Of a DNA stretch of 64,000 bases, positions 33,560 through 44,097 are shown piece after piece. The notes under the pieces were generated by a model. The model saw only the letters and a list, made by a program, of their open reading frames with translations. It made no database searches and was not told the DNA's origin. The DNA comes from Paragonimus westermani. Lineage: Eukaryota > Platyhelminthes > Trematoda > Plagiorchiida > Troglotrematidae. The DNA is taken from positions 26,408 through 90,407 of the forward strand of contig QNGE01001301.1 of assembly GCA_008508345.1 (NCBI GenBank). Reading direction: 5' to 3'. The first letter of the stretch is position 1; every line of letters starts with the position of its first letter. The position numbers and the translations under genes were made by a program.

Positions 33560-34590
33560 AATTCGACTTGGACTGTGAAGTCAGTTGCTTGTCAGCTGGG
33601 AAGTGGTCCTGCTTGTGGCTTCGACAATTACCTTTCTTGCACTTGTTTCTATGAAATGGACACAGGCACACATAATGCCAATCCCCGCATTGCCATCAGG
33701 GTGTCGGAGGTTTCGAGAATTGCCCCTTTTTGGGTGACCGCGATCCACCCTGGTGAGTTTGACCAGCGCGTACCAAGAGAATGTCCAAAGTTGTGGGGGG
33801 TTACGACGACTAACGGATCAATATGGCATCATGTTCGAGGCCTATCAACCTTCGGTATTTGTCTTTGGTTGTGTGAAGCGCCATCTGAGTGTCGTGTTTC
33901 ATCCCATTCAAGAAACGAGTGCAGACGCAGCACATCTGTGTGACCGAGGACCGCAGATGAAGCTCAGCATCTTGAATTGCTCATCGGTAATGGAGGAGAG
34001 CTTGAAGATCTCACACTGTCGATAGGCACTTCCGGTGTATTTGACAGAATCTTCGGATTGGCACTGGATCAGCTGGAAGTGCTCATAACGGATGCTGGTT
34101 GTTCACCGAAGGTTTCGCTAAGACACTGGACTCTTTCACTGAAAGGGACATCGCGAAAGTTGTTCAGCAGAAGGACGTTAGCATAGCGCGCGAACTTCTA
34201 ACGACTCAGTTTCCGCAAACGCATCCGGGTGCGTTGAGCAGAATGGGCAGCAGCTCGAATACGTCCTCATGTTTCTACATCGAACCTCGAAATGGACTCC
34301 GAGAGATTGAGTAACATGAAATTGTGAGACTGAGCGTCCGACGTACACGATAAGCTGTCGCGACTGTGAAGTGGTGCCGGAAACCGGATTGTGCCTAGTC
34401 AGCCTGCGCGTCAACATCTCGATTGGATTCGGTTACGCCCTTCAGATTTAAGAGTGTTGTTGCTGTAAAATGGCCGCCAGCGATTCTGCGGCTATTGACA
34501 GCAAGAATTCTTATCGCAAAGTGTAGGGAAGCCCACGTCGCCAATTGTTGTAACTGAATTCCACGACGCACAAACGCGAATACCTGATTC
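33560..34590 (-). pseudogene. Gypsy gag remnant
   Basis: Shifted minus-strand pieces read YRQCEIFKLSSITDEQFKML and FICGPRSH, then a cysteine-histidine cluster CPFHRNKCKKGNCRSHKQDH that resembles decayed zinc knuckles. The capsid block is the same one seen at about 16.1 kb. Overlapping forward frames at 33575-34314 are antisense to this and are not counted as genes. Confidence 0.7.
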
Positions 34591-34599
34591 AAACAACTG

Positions 34600-37379
34600 T
34601 GAATGAATGCAGGAATAGAGGCCGTTTACATTGCATTCTGCTTGTTCCTGTCGCTGATGGCACGTGTCACATCTGGCAGTGCTGGCACTCAGCAAACACT
34701 GTCTGAAGCGGTGAGCATCTGCGGCCGGTACGGGCGCAAAATGTTCATACAAAACGGTACACAGTGCCACCAGTGTCACCAGTGATATCACTTTAAATAC
34801 ACTGGTCTCACCAACACCGATACAAGCAGCTCGCTGCTTTATCTATCAGTTTTATCTCCAAGAGCTGCGGATTTGACAAACGCCAAGGCGCCACTTTGCC
34901 GCTGACTGGCCACGAGTGCACCACAAAAAGTGGACTGACAGAAAATTTGCGACTGTTGATGCGTAGCTCTTTGTAGCTCACTGTCTCTTTCTCTCTTCAG
35001 CAGGGGTGAGGTGGTGCAGTACCGGTGGATTCTGTCTGAAATGAAGTTGGAACTTCAGTCCCTAAATATGTGCTGAGGGCTTGCCCCCTGATGTGCAGTC
35101 ATAAGGAAGGCAGTTGACCTGTCAAATTCGCACACAGTGGAGGCGATGAGAAAAAGTGGAAGAGGAATCTCTCAGAGAGAAAAGAGAGTTGTTTTATGCG
35201 GCCGCTTTTCCACAACGTCCTGTCCAACCGAGCTATCTAAATCAGTTATAGTGGCTTCATTATCCCCAGACATCACGAACCCCATACTTGCGAGCAGGCT
35301 GCGCGCCAAGACAACCAAAAGGTCACACGGTATTTTGGTAACCTTACCAGCCACGCTCAGCCCTGAGACCGTGATGGGAAAGTCAGTGGCTTTGAATTCC
35401 GCTAAGGACAACCTGGAAGGTGTGTCTTTCAAGCGCTGTCATAGCAAGAGAAAGTGAGATGCGAGCAGCGGACTTGGACTAAGTCGCGAAGTATGACAGA
35501 CTGGAAGGTACAACCGGAGACTAAGCTTGTAGATTCTGCTCCTTAAGTGTTTACATAGTCTTCTGCGTCTGTACTAGAAGGCGGAGACAACGTCTGCGTG
35601 GTCATTCCAACGATCGACGTACTAAGCACAGGCATGAGTTCTGGAGGCACCATAACCGCACAAAAACCGTCGTCAGGGTAATTCGTCCAAAAACCCACCG
35701 AACGGTTACGCAGAAAACCCTTCCTCGTGGGAATTCGAAGTGAAAGTAGCTCGTTGGAGCTGCCTCCTGCAGCACTAAAAGCACCTCTTTGGCCCGAATC
35801 ACTAGGTATTCTAATCAGTGACCCCATAAAACCGCACACATTGCCCTCTTTTAAATCCTGCACCCGGCAAGTGGAGAGGTCAAATCTTCCCTGGGTGAAA
35901 GCTCCCAAACACCCTTTCAGAAAGCGAAATATAATAGGAGCATAGAAGTCGCAAGTTTCGACATCAGGGGTGCTGATCAAGCGTTCTGTAGAATCGCTGA
36001 CGTACGCACAGGCCATGGTGCAGCGCCCACAGTCTCGAAGGAGGGTCGTCAGAACAAGTCGGAAGGAATGAACGAGCGCAGCCTCACAAACCTCCTCAAT
36101 TCCAGATCTTCTTTCTCAAGCTCCTTCTCACACACTCTTTTCTCTTTTCTTTCGGAACCTAACGGGGAAGTAGTTTTTCAGCATATTTGTGTGGATTGTT
36201 TGGGTCTCCCCAATAAATTGCTGGAAAGCAAAGGGTTCATTCGTGATACCCTACCCCGTAAGTTCGATTTCACGGAGACCTGGCTTACATGTGAAATCAG
36301 TGGCGGTGAACAGACTGTTCCTGAGTAATCAGTTTACTAAGCCAATTCCACCCGATGGAGATTAGGGGGTTCTGAGATTTGCCTTTAGTAATATTTCCAG
36401 AAATACGATCATCGATGGATATCACTCCTCTGATAAAAGTAACGCTCTGTGGTTTCCATCAGAATTGCGTGGCCAAGACATGCTCCGGGTGGGGATTATT
36501 TATCGTTACCACTTGTCCAACGTCTTCGACGACGACATACTTCTCACGAACCCAGACAAATTCCAAGGATTACGACGCTCCACTAACCCACTTGTTATGA
36601 GTGGCTTTGATGCATCCTAGGTAAACTGCGCATCAGCTTCTCCCTAGGAATATGCAAGCAGAATTTTGGTTTCTGTATCGACGCTGTTATGACAGAAAGC
36701 GTGGACACAGCGTCTAAAAGCCCCGACGCGGCGTCGGTCTGCTCTGATTCCCTCTCTGCTCAACCTAGTCATCACTAACGAGAGCCATCTGGTAGATAGA
36801 GTGATCATCAAGCCGCCGCTTGAAAACAGTGACCACCGTCTGCTAACCCTCGATATTGTCTGTTACTGGTTACGGCAGCCAGCAAGAAGGTCTACAGTTC
36901 GAAACTTTAACCTGGCTGATTTTAAAGGCCTGGGAACCTACCTAGGTTCACTCCTTCTTACTCAAGACTCCGTGGGCAGGAACTAACGAGTGTTTCAAGG
37001 AGCAAATCAGAAAGCAGACGACTTAGTTTACTGCTGAAACTGTACACTTTCTCTTCGGCCACCCATTCCGCTCAGAATACGTCGTCTAATCAAGGGCCAT
37101 TCCCATTTATCTGCGAAGCGTAAGCTTACGGATAATTCGGAGAATCTAAGAGCATTCCATCTTGTTTGAAGTGTAGGTGGAAAATCCGTGAACGCACCGA
37201 ACTCGTACAGGAAAAGGCCCTTCTGAAGGCCCGCGGGGACAAATACTTCTTATTTAAGCATATGCGACTACCATAAAAGAATTCACTTTCAGCACTTTCT
37301 TAGTGACTGCCTGACGGGAATACTTCATCTGACCCCCCAGTTGTGGCCAAGTTATTCAGAGAGCACTACTCGTCAGTCA
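34600..37379 (+). mobile_element. LINE-A3, ORF1 and ORF2 endonuclease remnants
   Basis: Starts near 34600 with the ORF1 N-terminus (34663 on): MARVTSGSAGTQQTLSEAVS, then CGRYGRKM and QCHQCHQ, with YHFK after one stop, a damaged zinc-finger-like cluster. ORF1 continues in shifted frames to about 36040. ORF2 begins at 36068 (SLTNLLNSRSSFS...), with endonuclease blocks CVDCLGLPNKLLES, FTETWLTCEIS, LENSDHRLLTLDIVCYWL (36825-36880), and the linker up to FREHYSSV at 37378. There the sequence switches abruptly to a minus-strand gypsy fragment, so the RT is missing. Confidence 0.85.
34663..36040 (+). pseudogene. LINE-A ORF1 remnant with zinc-finger-like N-terminus
   Basis: Parallel to the ORF1 at 39234-40338: both have the CGRYG-K cluster followed by Q-C-H-Q-C and WYHFK-C-like residues, then an acidic to basic middle part (EKRVVLCGRF and SPTELAKS-like, NPILASRLRAKTTKRS), and a C-terminal part with LPPAALKAP and WVKAPKHPFRKRN. 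In CR1-type LINEs, ORF1 often carries a PHD-like finger; this cluster would fit. Several stops are present. Confidence 0.7.
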
Positions 37380-38830
37380 GAAACGCCGCAATAATTCGTC
37401 CATGAATCGCTGAAACGTTTGAGCCGTATTACAAGCCCTGAAGGGCATCTTTGTGAGCTCGAAAAGTCCGAAAGTTGTCGCAATGGCTATCTCCGGAATA
37501 TCCTAGTCGGCAACCGGGTAGTGGTAATAGACGCATACTAGGTCTAATTTAGAGAAAATAGCAGCACAAGCAACTCCTGAAAAAGTCCTGAGTATACGTT
37601 GTAGGGTACTTGTCCGGGATTGTGCTGTTGCTGAGAGCACGGCAACCACCGCAAGGTTGCCGATCAACCGGATGATTTCGGGTACCATGTGCCGCGGTGT
37701 CAAGAAAAGGCTGTTTGAAGGTCGAACTATGCCCAAATACAGCATGTGCTCGAGGTCAGCGCTGGCTATTTTGAGTGTGTCTAGATGTAAACAGTGTGGG
37801 CGAAAGAACACCGAGGGACCGCGTGTTTTGATTTGATGAGCCACATTATGCCTATTCGTCTCTGCATGTGGGCACAGCCGAGTCAACGAAGAAGAGTCCT
37901 CCGGCGGCGCTGCGGAGGACGATGTTTGTGGAAGAGCAGGCCGAGTGCTGATTGATACAATCGCGGACTGGACGCCGTCTACTGTGCAGACGGTAGTGTT
38001 GCCAATCACTTTACGCCTCTTGACGTCGACAAAAAAGTTAAAATGTGTCAAGAATTCTGCACGACTGAGCGGCTCCCAAACACCTGCAAGCAGAAATACC
38101 TATTGAAAACGATGCCGGAGACCGAAGTCGACAGTGAGTGAGCGTTTCCCGAAAGTTTTGACGCGACTTTGATTCGTGGTCTGTAAAGTGTACTGGCCAA
38201 GTTGAAGTCGATTATTCGGTTGGAGTGAAGTAATGCTGAGCTGGGCTCCAGTATCGATGAGGAACCGCAAGCCGATCAATCGATCCCTAATATGAGGAAG
38301 GCGACTGGTATCTGCTGAACCAGCGACAGTCATCGCCGCTACTGGTTTGCCTGCCGGTTTGACGGTTATGCGTGGTGAGTTCGGAAGGTGCATGGCTGAG
38401 TGCATCTCTCCGCTCCGTGCAGAGAGTTTTGGTGATACCAAGACCAATTTGATGGACCGCTAGAGCCAGATCTTGCACGGCTTTTGGATGGGTGCCTCTC
38501 TAGTTCGTTGATCTGCGTAGCCATACTATCCATACGGTGGCACATCTCTATCAAAAGTTTCAGTCCATCATCAGTTGTTGAGTCGGGAGGGGACGATTCG
38601 AGAATAGTTGTGGTAGCGGCACACACCAATCATGAATTGTGAGTCTCCGACACCTTGTTCGCAATGACTGCCAGTTTGTTGACTAAACTGACACCACTTA
38701 TGGTGGCCAAGAGGTGCTGCACCGCAGATGGCGGCTTCTCCGCCAACAACTGCTTCGAGGCTAAGTCGGCAAGTTTCCGCTGGCCGAAAAAGGTTTCTCA
38801 TATAACGTCACAATCGAGATAGGGGTCGAT
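37380..38830 (-). mobile_element. CsRn1-like gypsy fragment: gag end, protease, RT start
   Basis: Minus strand. The gag C-terminal part reads LLAEKPPSAVQHLLATISGV (about 38760-38700) and LLIEMCHRMDSMATQINELE (about 38557-38498). The protease has LRFLIDTGAQLSI (about 38262-38224). The RT linker reads QIKTRGPSVFFRPHCLHLDT and ADLEHMLYLGIVRPSNS (37835-37720). The RT core follows (FSKLDLVCVYYHYPV, then IATTFGLFELTKMPF and QTFQRFMDELLRRF to 37381). The fragment ends just before the YxDD box. It belongs to the same broad lineage as 4850-5880. The protease triad is intact, but the frame is broken several times. Confidence 0.85.
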
Positions 38831-39229
38831 TACCTATCTCAACCGAATCAAACAGGTCGTATAACAACGCGTAACAGGCTCTGATTTCCCAGTCCGTCAT
38901 GTGATGGCGTCCCTCGAAACACTACAGAGGAAATCGGATGGAAATGATTCCAATAGATCTTCTACTCCCACCATGAAGAATGAAAATCTTATCATCTGTG
39001 ATGCTAACCGCCACGCGAATAACTCGAAATTTGGTTTAAATTTCCCCGCTGTCACTGTTCATTCATATATTTGCTATCTTGGTGCCCAGTGGATCAAAAA
39101 ATTATATACGATCACTGCTATTCTTTGTCGAATAGCATAACCCATCGCGTGTCGTGTTATTCGTGTTCGACAGTATGCGCGTTATTTTTAGCCTCCTTGC
39201 ATATTACCCATTCTTGTTGACAATGACCC
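38831..39229. other. No recognisable gene
   Basis: About 400 AT-rich bases between the gypsy fragment and the start of the old LINE-A. It could hold LTR sequence of the gypsy fragment, but I see no second copy in the window to support that. Confidence 0.4.
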
Positions 39230-39233
39230 GTGT

Positions 39234-40338
39234 CAGTTTTAGCCGTGCTGGGACTCATCAGACAATCTGTAGCAGCAAGCGCCTGCGGTCGGTATGGATG
39301 TAAAATGTCCGTACAAAACTGCATGCAGTGCCACCAGCGTCGGAAGTGGTATCACTTCAAGTGCACTGGCCTTAACGGACATTAGTAAAAACAACTAGTT
39401 TCTTCATTTCGCATTTACATCTGTATGAGTTGCAGGTTCAGTGGAGGCCAGGACAACGCTCCGCGGCTGACTGGTCTTACACGCACCACGTCAAGTAGAG
39501 TGACACAGAAAACCTGCGATTGTAAATGCGGGGCTTTTCTTAGCTCTGTATCTCTTTCCATTTCTTCCATGGAGAGTAAGATAGAAGAGTATCAACGGAC
39601 TCTGCTCGGAATGAAACTGGAAATACCTTCTTTAAATGAGTATATTGCACTTGCTTTCCATGGTGTTGCAATCACCAGGGAGGCAGTTGCTCTAACAACA
39701 TCACACATAGAGAAGGCGGCGGTAAGAATGAAGAAAAAAGCTCTCAGAGAAAAGAGAGCTGTCTTATGGGGCTGCTTCCCTACAACCGCTTCTCCAACCG
39801 AGCTGGCTAAAACTGTCCTAGGGACTTCCTTCTCTCCGGATGCCGCAAAGCTGGTACTTGCGAGTAGGCTGCGGGCCACGACAACCAAAAAGTCACTTGA
39901 CCTTTTGGTAACTTTGCCAGCCATGCTGAGCCCTGGGGTATTGGTGGGAAAACAGGGGCTTTGAAGTCCACCAATGTACATCTGAAAGGCGTACCTTCCG
40001 ACCGCTTCCAGCAAGAGAGAGCGAGACGCGAACAACTCTTGGCAGATCAGAAGCTGCAGCTGGAGACTAAAGTCGTAGTTTCTTCCCTCAAAGTAGCCCC
40101 TCAGACCCCTGTGCCTGTTGTGGAAAGCGGAGACCCAGTCTGCATGGTCATTCCAACAACCGACGCCCCAGGCACAGGCACGAGCATTGAGGGTACCGAC
40201 ACCGCGCAAAAACCGTCTTCAGAGTTACCCACGCCAAAACCCACCAGAGTGCCCAGCAGAAAACTATTCCTCCCAAGAATTCGGAACGGAAGCAGCCTGC
40301 TAGGGCCTCCTCCTGCGACTCAAAAAGCATCAATCTGA
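39234..40338 (+). pseudogene. LINE-A ORF1, zinc-finger-like and basic, frameshifted
   Basis: The N-terminal cluster is read at 39281-39373: CGRYGCKMSVQN, CMQCHQRRKWYHFKC. This is a cysteine-histidine cluster with PHD-like spacing. A long middle segment, 39425-39964, holds a helical part (SMESKIEEYQRTLLGMKLEI) and a basic part (RMKKKALREKRA), then LASRLRATTTKKS. A frameshift near 39960 moves the reading to 39961-40338, with RARREQLLADQKLQ and a proline-rich tail. The gypsy insertion at 40344 cuts it near the C-terminus; the rest resumes at 43373. The function in LINEs is RNA binding in the ribonucleoprotein, known for the family, not shown here. Confidence 0.75.
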
Positions 40339-40343
40339 CCCAC
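40339..40343 (+). repeat. Target-site duplication cccac, left copy
   Basis: Five bases directly before the TG of the gypsy element; the same five follow its terminal CA at 43368-43372. Confidence 0.85.
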
Positions 40344-40372
40344 TGTCGGGGGAAGTCTATTTTCCCCAAAGA

Positions 40373-42751
40373 ATGCTTGTCGACCAAGAACTCAGACGAC
40401 TGGAACAACTTGGTGTTTTGGTGCTCGTCTCATACTCCGCATGGGCCACCCCTATCGTCGTCGTGAAGAAGTCAAACGGATCCATCCGCATTTGTGGGGA
40501 TTTTCCAACTTGCCTAAATGCGGCATTGGAACCAAACCGATATCCATTACCAGTGCCTGAAGACATATTCACTATGCTCAACGGCGGCACTTGTTTCGCA
40601 AAACTGGATTTGGCAGAGGCATATCTCCAACTCAAAGGTGCACCTGAATCTCGTGAACTACTGACGATTAATACCCACCGAGGCCTTCTCCAGTACATCA
40701 AAACCGCGCCGGCAATTTTTCAGCAAATAATGGACGCATTGATTACTGGTCTTCAGGGTACGGCCGCCTATCTGGACGACATTACCATAATGAGGCGGAC
40801 AACCAGCGAACTCAGGGATCGGATCTCTGCGGTTCTCCAACGCATCGAGGAGTACGGGTTCTGGTTACGTACGGACAAATGCCAAATGTTTTTGCGGTCT
40901 ATCAAATATCTGGGGTACATTTTTGATGCCGCCGGTCGCCACCCAGATACCGAAAACATTTGCGCAATTCAACAGATGCCGGCACCAAAAGATGTGCACA
41001 CCCTTCGATCCTTCATTGGCCTCATCAGTTATTACAGTGCCTTCCTGCCAGCCCTACACGATGTTCGGGCTGCGCTAAATCATCTACTGCAGAAGGGTGC
41101 TACATAGTGCTGGTCCCACGATTGCGAGGCCTCATTCACTCGCTTGAAAACAATGCTCAGCTCCGATCTGCTGCTGACGCATTACGACTCAACCCTGCCA
41201 ATTGTGGTCGCAGCCGACGCTTCGAATTACGGTGTGGGGGCAGCTGTCTCTCACATTTTCCCGGATGGTTCCGAGAAGGCAATTGCCAACGCCTCTCGCA
41301 CGCTCAACTCTGCGGAGAAGAATTACAGTCAAGTCGAGAAAGAGGGACTTGCCATTATCTTCGCGATGAAGAAGTTTCATAAACTTCTATATGGTCGGCA
41401 TTTTTCCCAGCTGACCGATGATAAGCCTCTATTATCCATTTTTGGATCGAAGAAGGGTATCCAGGTCTACTCGGCAAACCGACTGCAGCGATGAGCCACA
41501 GTCTTGCTTAATTACGACTTCGACATCAGTTACCGCCGCACCGATAAATTTGGCCAGGCAGATGGGTTGTCACGCCTCATCGGCAACCATCACGTGCCTG
41601 AAGAAGACGCTGTCATTGCCACCCTGACAGTGGAGGACGACGTTCGTCGACAGCTCTCAGACGACATTCGTGGAATTCCGGTGAATGTCGTCGACATCCG
41701 GCGCGCAACAGCGGTAGATGCCAACATGACTCAGGTCATGACATACGTCAGAACGAAATGGCCCACGGCTCCTTCGACTGGGGAGATCAACCAATTCTAC
41801 CGTCGCCGCGACTCACTGACAATAGTGAATTCCTGCGTCATGTTTGCCGACCGCGTAGTCATTCCAACCACTCTTCATCTTCAGTTGCTCAGACAGTTCC
41901 ACTCTGGTCACCCGGGCTCCAGTAGGATTAAGGCAATTGCTCGCGGTTATGCATATTGGTCCGGTGTGGATGGCGACATCGAGGAGCTGGCGAAACAATG
42001 CTCAAAATGTCAACAGGCCGCCAAACTCCCCAGCAGGCAGGACCCCGTACCGTGGCAAACACCCAAGGGACCATGGTTGCGCCTTCACTTGGATTTCGCC
42101 GGTCCTATCGATGGTGTATCCTACCTCGTCTTGGTCGACGCATACTCCAAGTGGCCTGAGATAGTCGCTCTCTCTCCAGCGACATCCTTTAATACAATCA
42201 ATGCCCTGCGTCGAATTTTCGGCCAACACAGATTTCCCGACATCCTCGTGTCGGACAACGGGTCGCAGTTCAAATCAGCACATTTCGAAGATTTCTGTCA
42301 TCGTTCACTCATCCAGCATATTCGGTCCCCGCCGCATCACCCACAGTCCAACGGCCAAGCAGAACGCTTCGTGGACACCTTCAAACGGGCGCTCCTCAAA
42401 TCTCGGGCGGAGGGGACCACCGACGAAGTGTTACAGGAGTTCCTGTTCCTATACCGTACAACCCCCAACCCAACAACACCTGACGGCCGTTCACCAGCCG
42501 ACGCTCTTGTGGGTCGCAAGCTTCGTACGATCCACCACGTGCTCATTCCGACAAATGAGCCAACACAGGTGCCCGGCCCAGACGTACAAAATGTTTCCGC
42601 CCGTGGAGAAGCCGTCTATGCACGGGAATATCGACCAGGTCACAACCGCTGGATAGAAGCAACCGTGAGTGCTCGTCACGGAAAAGTATTATATGACGTT
42701 TCGGTTGGTGGCGCCATATGGAAACGTTATCGCAAACAGTTACGCCCTTGA
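40373..42751 (+). pseudogene. Gypsy pol: RT, RNase H and integrase, one frame with two stops
   Basis: A single reading frame runs the whole length, broken only by TAG at 41105 and TGA at 41492. RT (about 40373-41040): ELRRLEQLGVLVLVSYSAWA, SNGSIRICGDF, FAKLDLAEAYLQL, the catalytic AAYLDDITIM near 40767, then IKYLGYIFDAAGR. RNase H (41110-41560): VVAADASNYGVGAAV, YSQVEKEGLAIIF, LTDDKPLLSIF. Integrase (41800-42751): zinc-binding FHSGHPGSS with CSKCQ, core LDFAGP, VSDNGSQF and HPQSNGQAERFVDTFKRALL with the D-D-E residues present, then YRTTPN and a C-terminal chromatin-proximal part ending RYRKQLRP. It lacks protease. It is the best preserved gypsy pol in the window and close to the copy at 6-13 kb. 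Confidence 0.93.
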
Positions 42752-42965
42752 CACACAAACGAAAGGTCAACGGACGACCAGCACCTGCTGCCGCTGGATA
42801 ATTTGTTGGACACTTTCGAAATGCCGGATTCAAGGGCAACCACAGCAACGCCGTCCCAGGTCACCACCAACCTCCCGCCCAAACGTTGGACTGACCGCAG
42901 TAGACGCCTGCATCGTCCCATGCAGCTGGACCCCCGGGCCAATTGCTACAGATAACTGTCGTCTC

Positions 42966-42975
42966 AAACGGGAGG
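42966..42975 (+). promoter_or_regulatory. Polypurine tract of the gypsy element
   Basis: The run aaacgggagg lies directly before the TG of the 3' LTR at 42976, the usual site from which plus-strand DNA synthesis is primed. Position and composition support it. Confidence 0.7.
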
Positions 42976-43367
42976 TGTTGGGAAAAGTCTATTTTCCCCA
43001 AAGAGCGGTTTAATTTTTGAGATATCCTTAAAAAATTATTTGTAAATTTGAATTACATTTTTTCGCGCCATAACGTGCTAAAACCTAAATCCGGCGCACG
43101 TTTTCCCTTCCGTCTTTGATTGGTCCATTCTACTTTTAATGGGCTAATTTCAGTAGGGTTGTCCAAGGTTGTTCAAAAACTATATATACGTGAACGCTGG
43201 TTTGTCAAGTTACCTTTAATTTGAGAGCAAATACATTCTCGGCTAAAGGTCACGGTCTTCTGTGTTCTTCTGGGTTTCCGGTATCGTTAAACGCTGTATT
43301 ACGTGTTCGTGATTCGTATATTCGTGCGCTATCAATTCTCGTTATTATTGACCACCGGGTCATAACA
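42976..43367 (+). repeat. 3' LTR of the gypsy element
   Basis: Begins tgttgggaaaagtc after the polypurine tract and ends cataaca before the target duplication, giving 392 bases with TG/CA ends. It contains an inverted CCAAT (attgg at 43119) and a TATA run at 43181-43188, in the order expected for the LTR promoter. No complete second copy is present because the 5' LTR is deleted. Confidence 0.88.
43119..43188 (+). promoter_or_regulatory. Putative LTR promoter (CCAAT and TATA)
   Basis: An inverted CCAAT at 43119-43123 and tatatata at 43181-43188, 58 bases apart, inside the LTR. In a 3' LTR this could drive transcription out into the LINE sequence downstream. The inference rests on motifs only. 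Confidence 0.4.
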
Positions 43368-43372
43368 CCCAC
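43368..43372 (+). repeat. Target-site duplication cccac, right copy
   Basis: Follows the terminal CA of the 3' LTR and equals 40339-40343. After it the LINE-A ORF1 reading resumes. Confidence 0.85.
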
Positions 43373-44097
43373 CACCATAAATATTTCCTTCAATAGCCCC
43401 ATAACACAACGCTCATCGTCGTCTTTCAAACCCCGCTCCCAGCAAACGAAGAAGTCAAATTTTCTGTGGGTAAAAACTTTCAGACACCCTCTCAAGCAGC
43501 GGAATTTGACAGGGGCGCAGAGGTCGCAAGCTGCGGCGCCAAGAATGCTGATCAAACGCCCGGTGGAGTAGCTGATCTACGCACAGGCGGTGGTGTCGCG
43601 CCCACAGCCTCGAAGGGGGGCCGTCAGAACATCTCGGAAGAACAGACCGAGTCAAGCCTAACCGCCCTCTTTAATTTCAAGTCTTCTCTCTCAGGCTCAT
43701 CTTCACACCATCCTCTCTATTTTCTGGCGAAATCCAGCGAGGAAGTAGCTTTCAGATGCATGTATACGAACTGTCCGAGTTTGTTTAATAAATTACCGGA
43801 AATCAGACAGTTAACTCATGACAACCAACCCAACATGTTCGTCTACACCAAGACCTGGCTTACAGGTGATATCAGTGACAGTGAACTGAGTGTTCCGGGG
43901 TATTCAGTTTACCGGGCTGACTATGCCCTAGTGAGGGGGTTCTGCAGTTTTTCTTCAACAGTGTCTTCCGACACCCACGGTTATTGGTGGTTTCCAGTTC
44001 TCTCATAAATGTGACGATGTGTAGCTTTGACTATCACTGGGTGGCCAGGACTCAATCCTAGTGGGGGTTATTTATCGATCTCATTCATCAGACGTCT
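43373..44097 (+). pseudogene. Old LINE-A2, ORF1 end and endonuclease start
   Basis: ORF1 resumes as FNSPITQRSSSSFKP, FLWVKTFRHPLKQRN and ends near 43571. The ORF2 frame 43466-44008 then carries EQTESSLTALFNFKSSLSGS, CMYTNCPSLFNKLPEIRQL, YTKTWLTGDISDSELSVPGY and a frameshift. GVIYRSHSSD is read near 44065-44095. At 44098 the sequence joins a younger LINE-A. Confidence 0.85.

Larger units (their letters stand above)
29947..34590 (-). mobile_element. Degenerate Ty3/gypsy element, minus strand
   Basis: From high to low coordinates the minus strand shows capsid blocks (AYRQCEIFKLSSITDEQFKM near 34035-33970), nucleocapsid-like cysteines (CKKGNCRSHKQDHF near 33630-33590), RT, RNase H, integrase and a candidate 3' LTR at 29946-29612. 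Its RT and integrase are related to those at 6-13 kb and 40-43 kb but clearly diverged, and its LTR is of a different sequence family. Stops and frameshifts are dense. The upper border at about 34590 is set by the start of LINE-A3 and is approximate. Confidence 0.8.
40344..43367 (+). mobile_element. Ty3/gypsy element, 5' LTR and gag deleted
   Basis: The element starts tgtcgggggaagtc at 40344 and ends cataaca at 43367, flanked by the 5-bp duplication cccac. The first 28 bases match the start of the 3' LTR (42976). After the shared ccccaaag at about 40364-40371 the sequence passes straight into the RT coding region, so the rest of the 5' LTR, gag and protease are missing. Pol is otherwise in one frame. 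The 3' end has a purine-rich tract and a 392-base LTR. It sits inside ORF1 of the old LINE-A. It cannot be autonomous. Confidence 0.92.

Noticed and set aside
33575..34314. Four overlapping forward frames of up to 122 codons
   Set aside because: They are antisense to gypsy capsid and nucleocapsid blocks on the minus strand and have no motif of their own.
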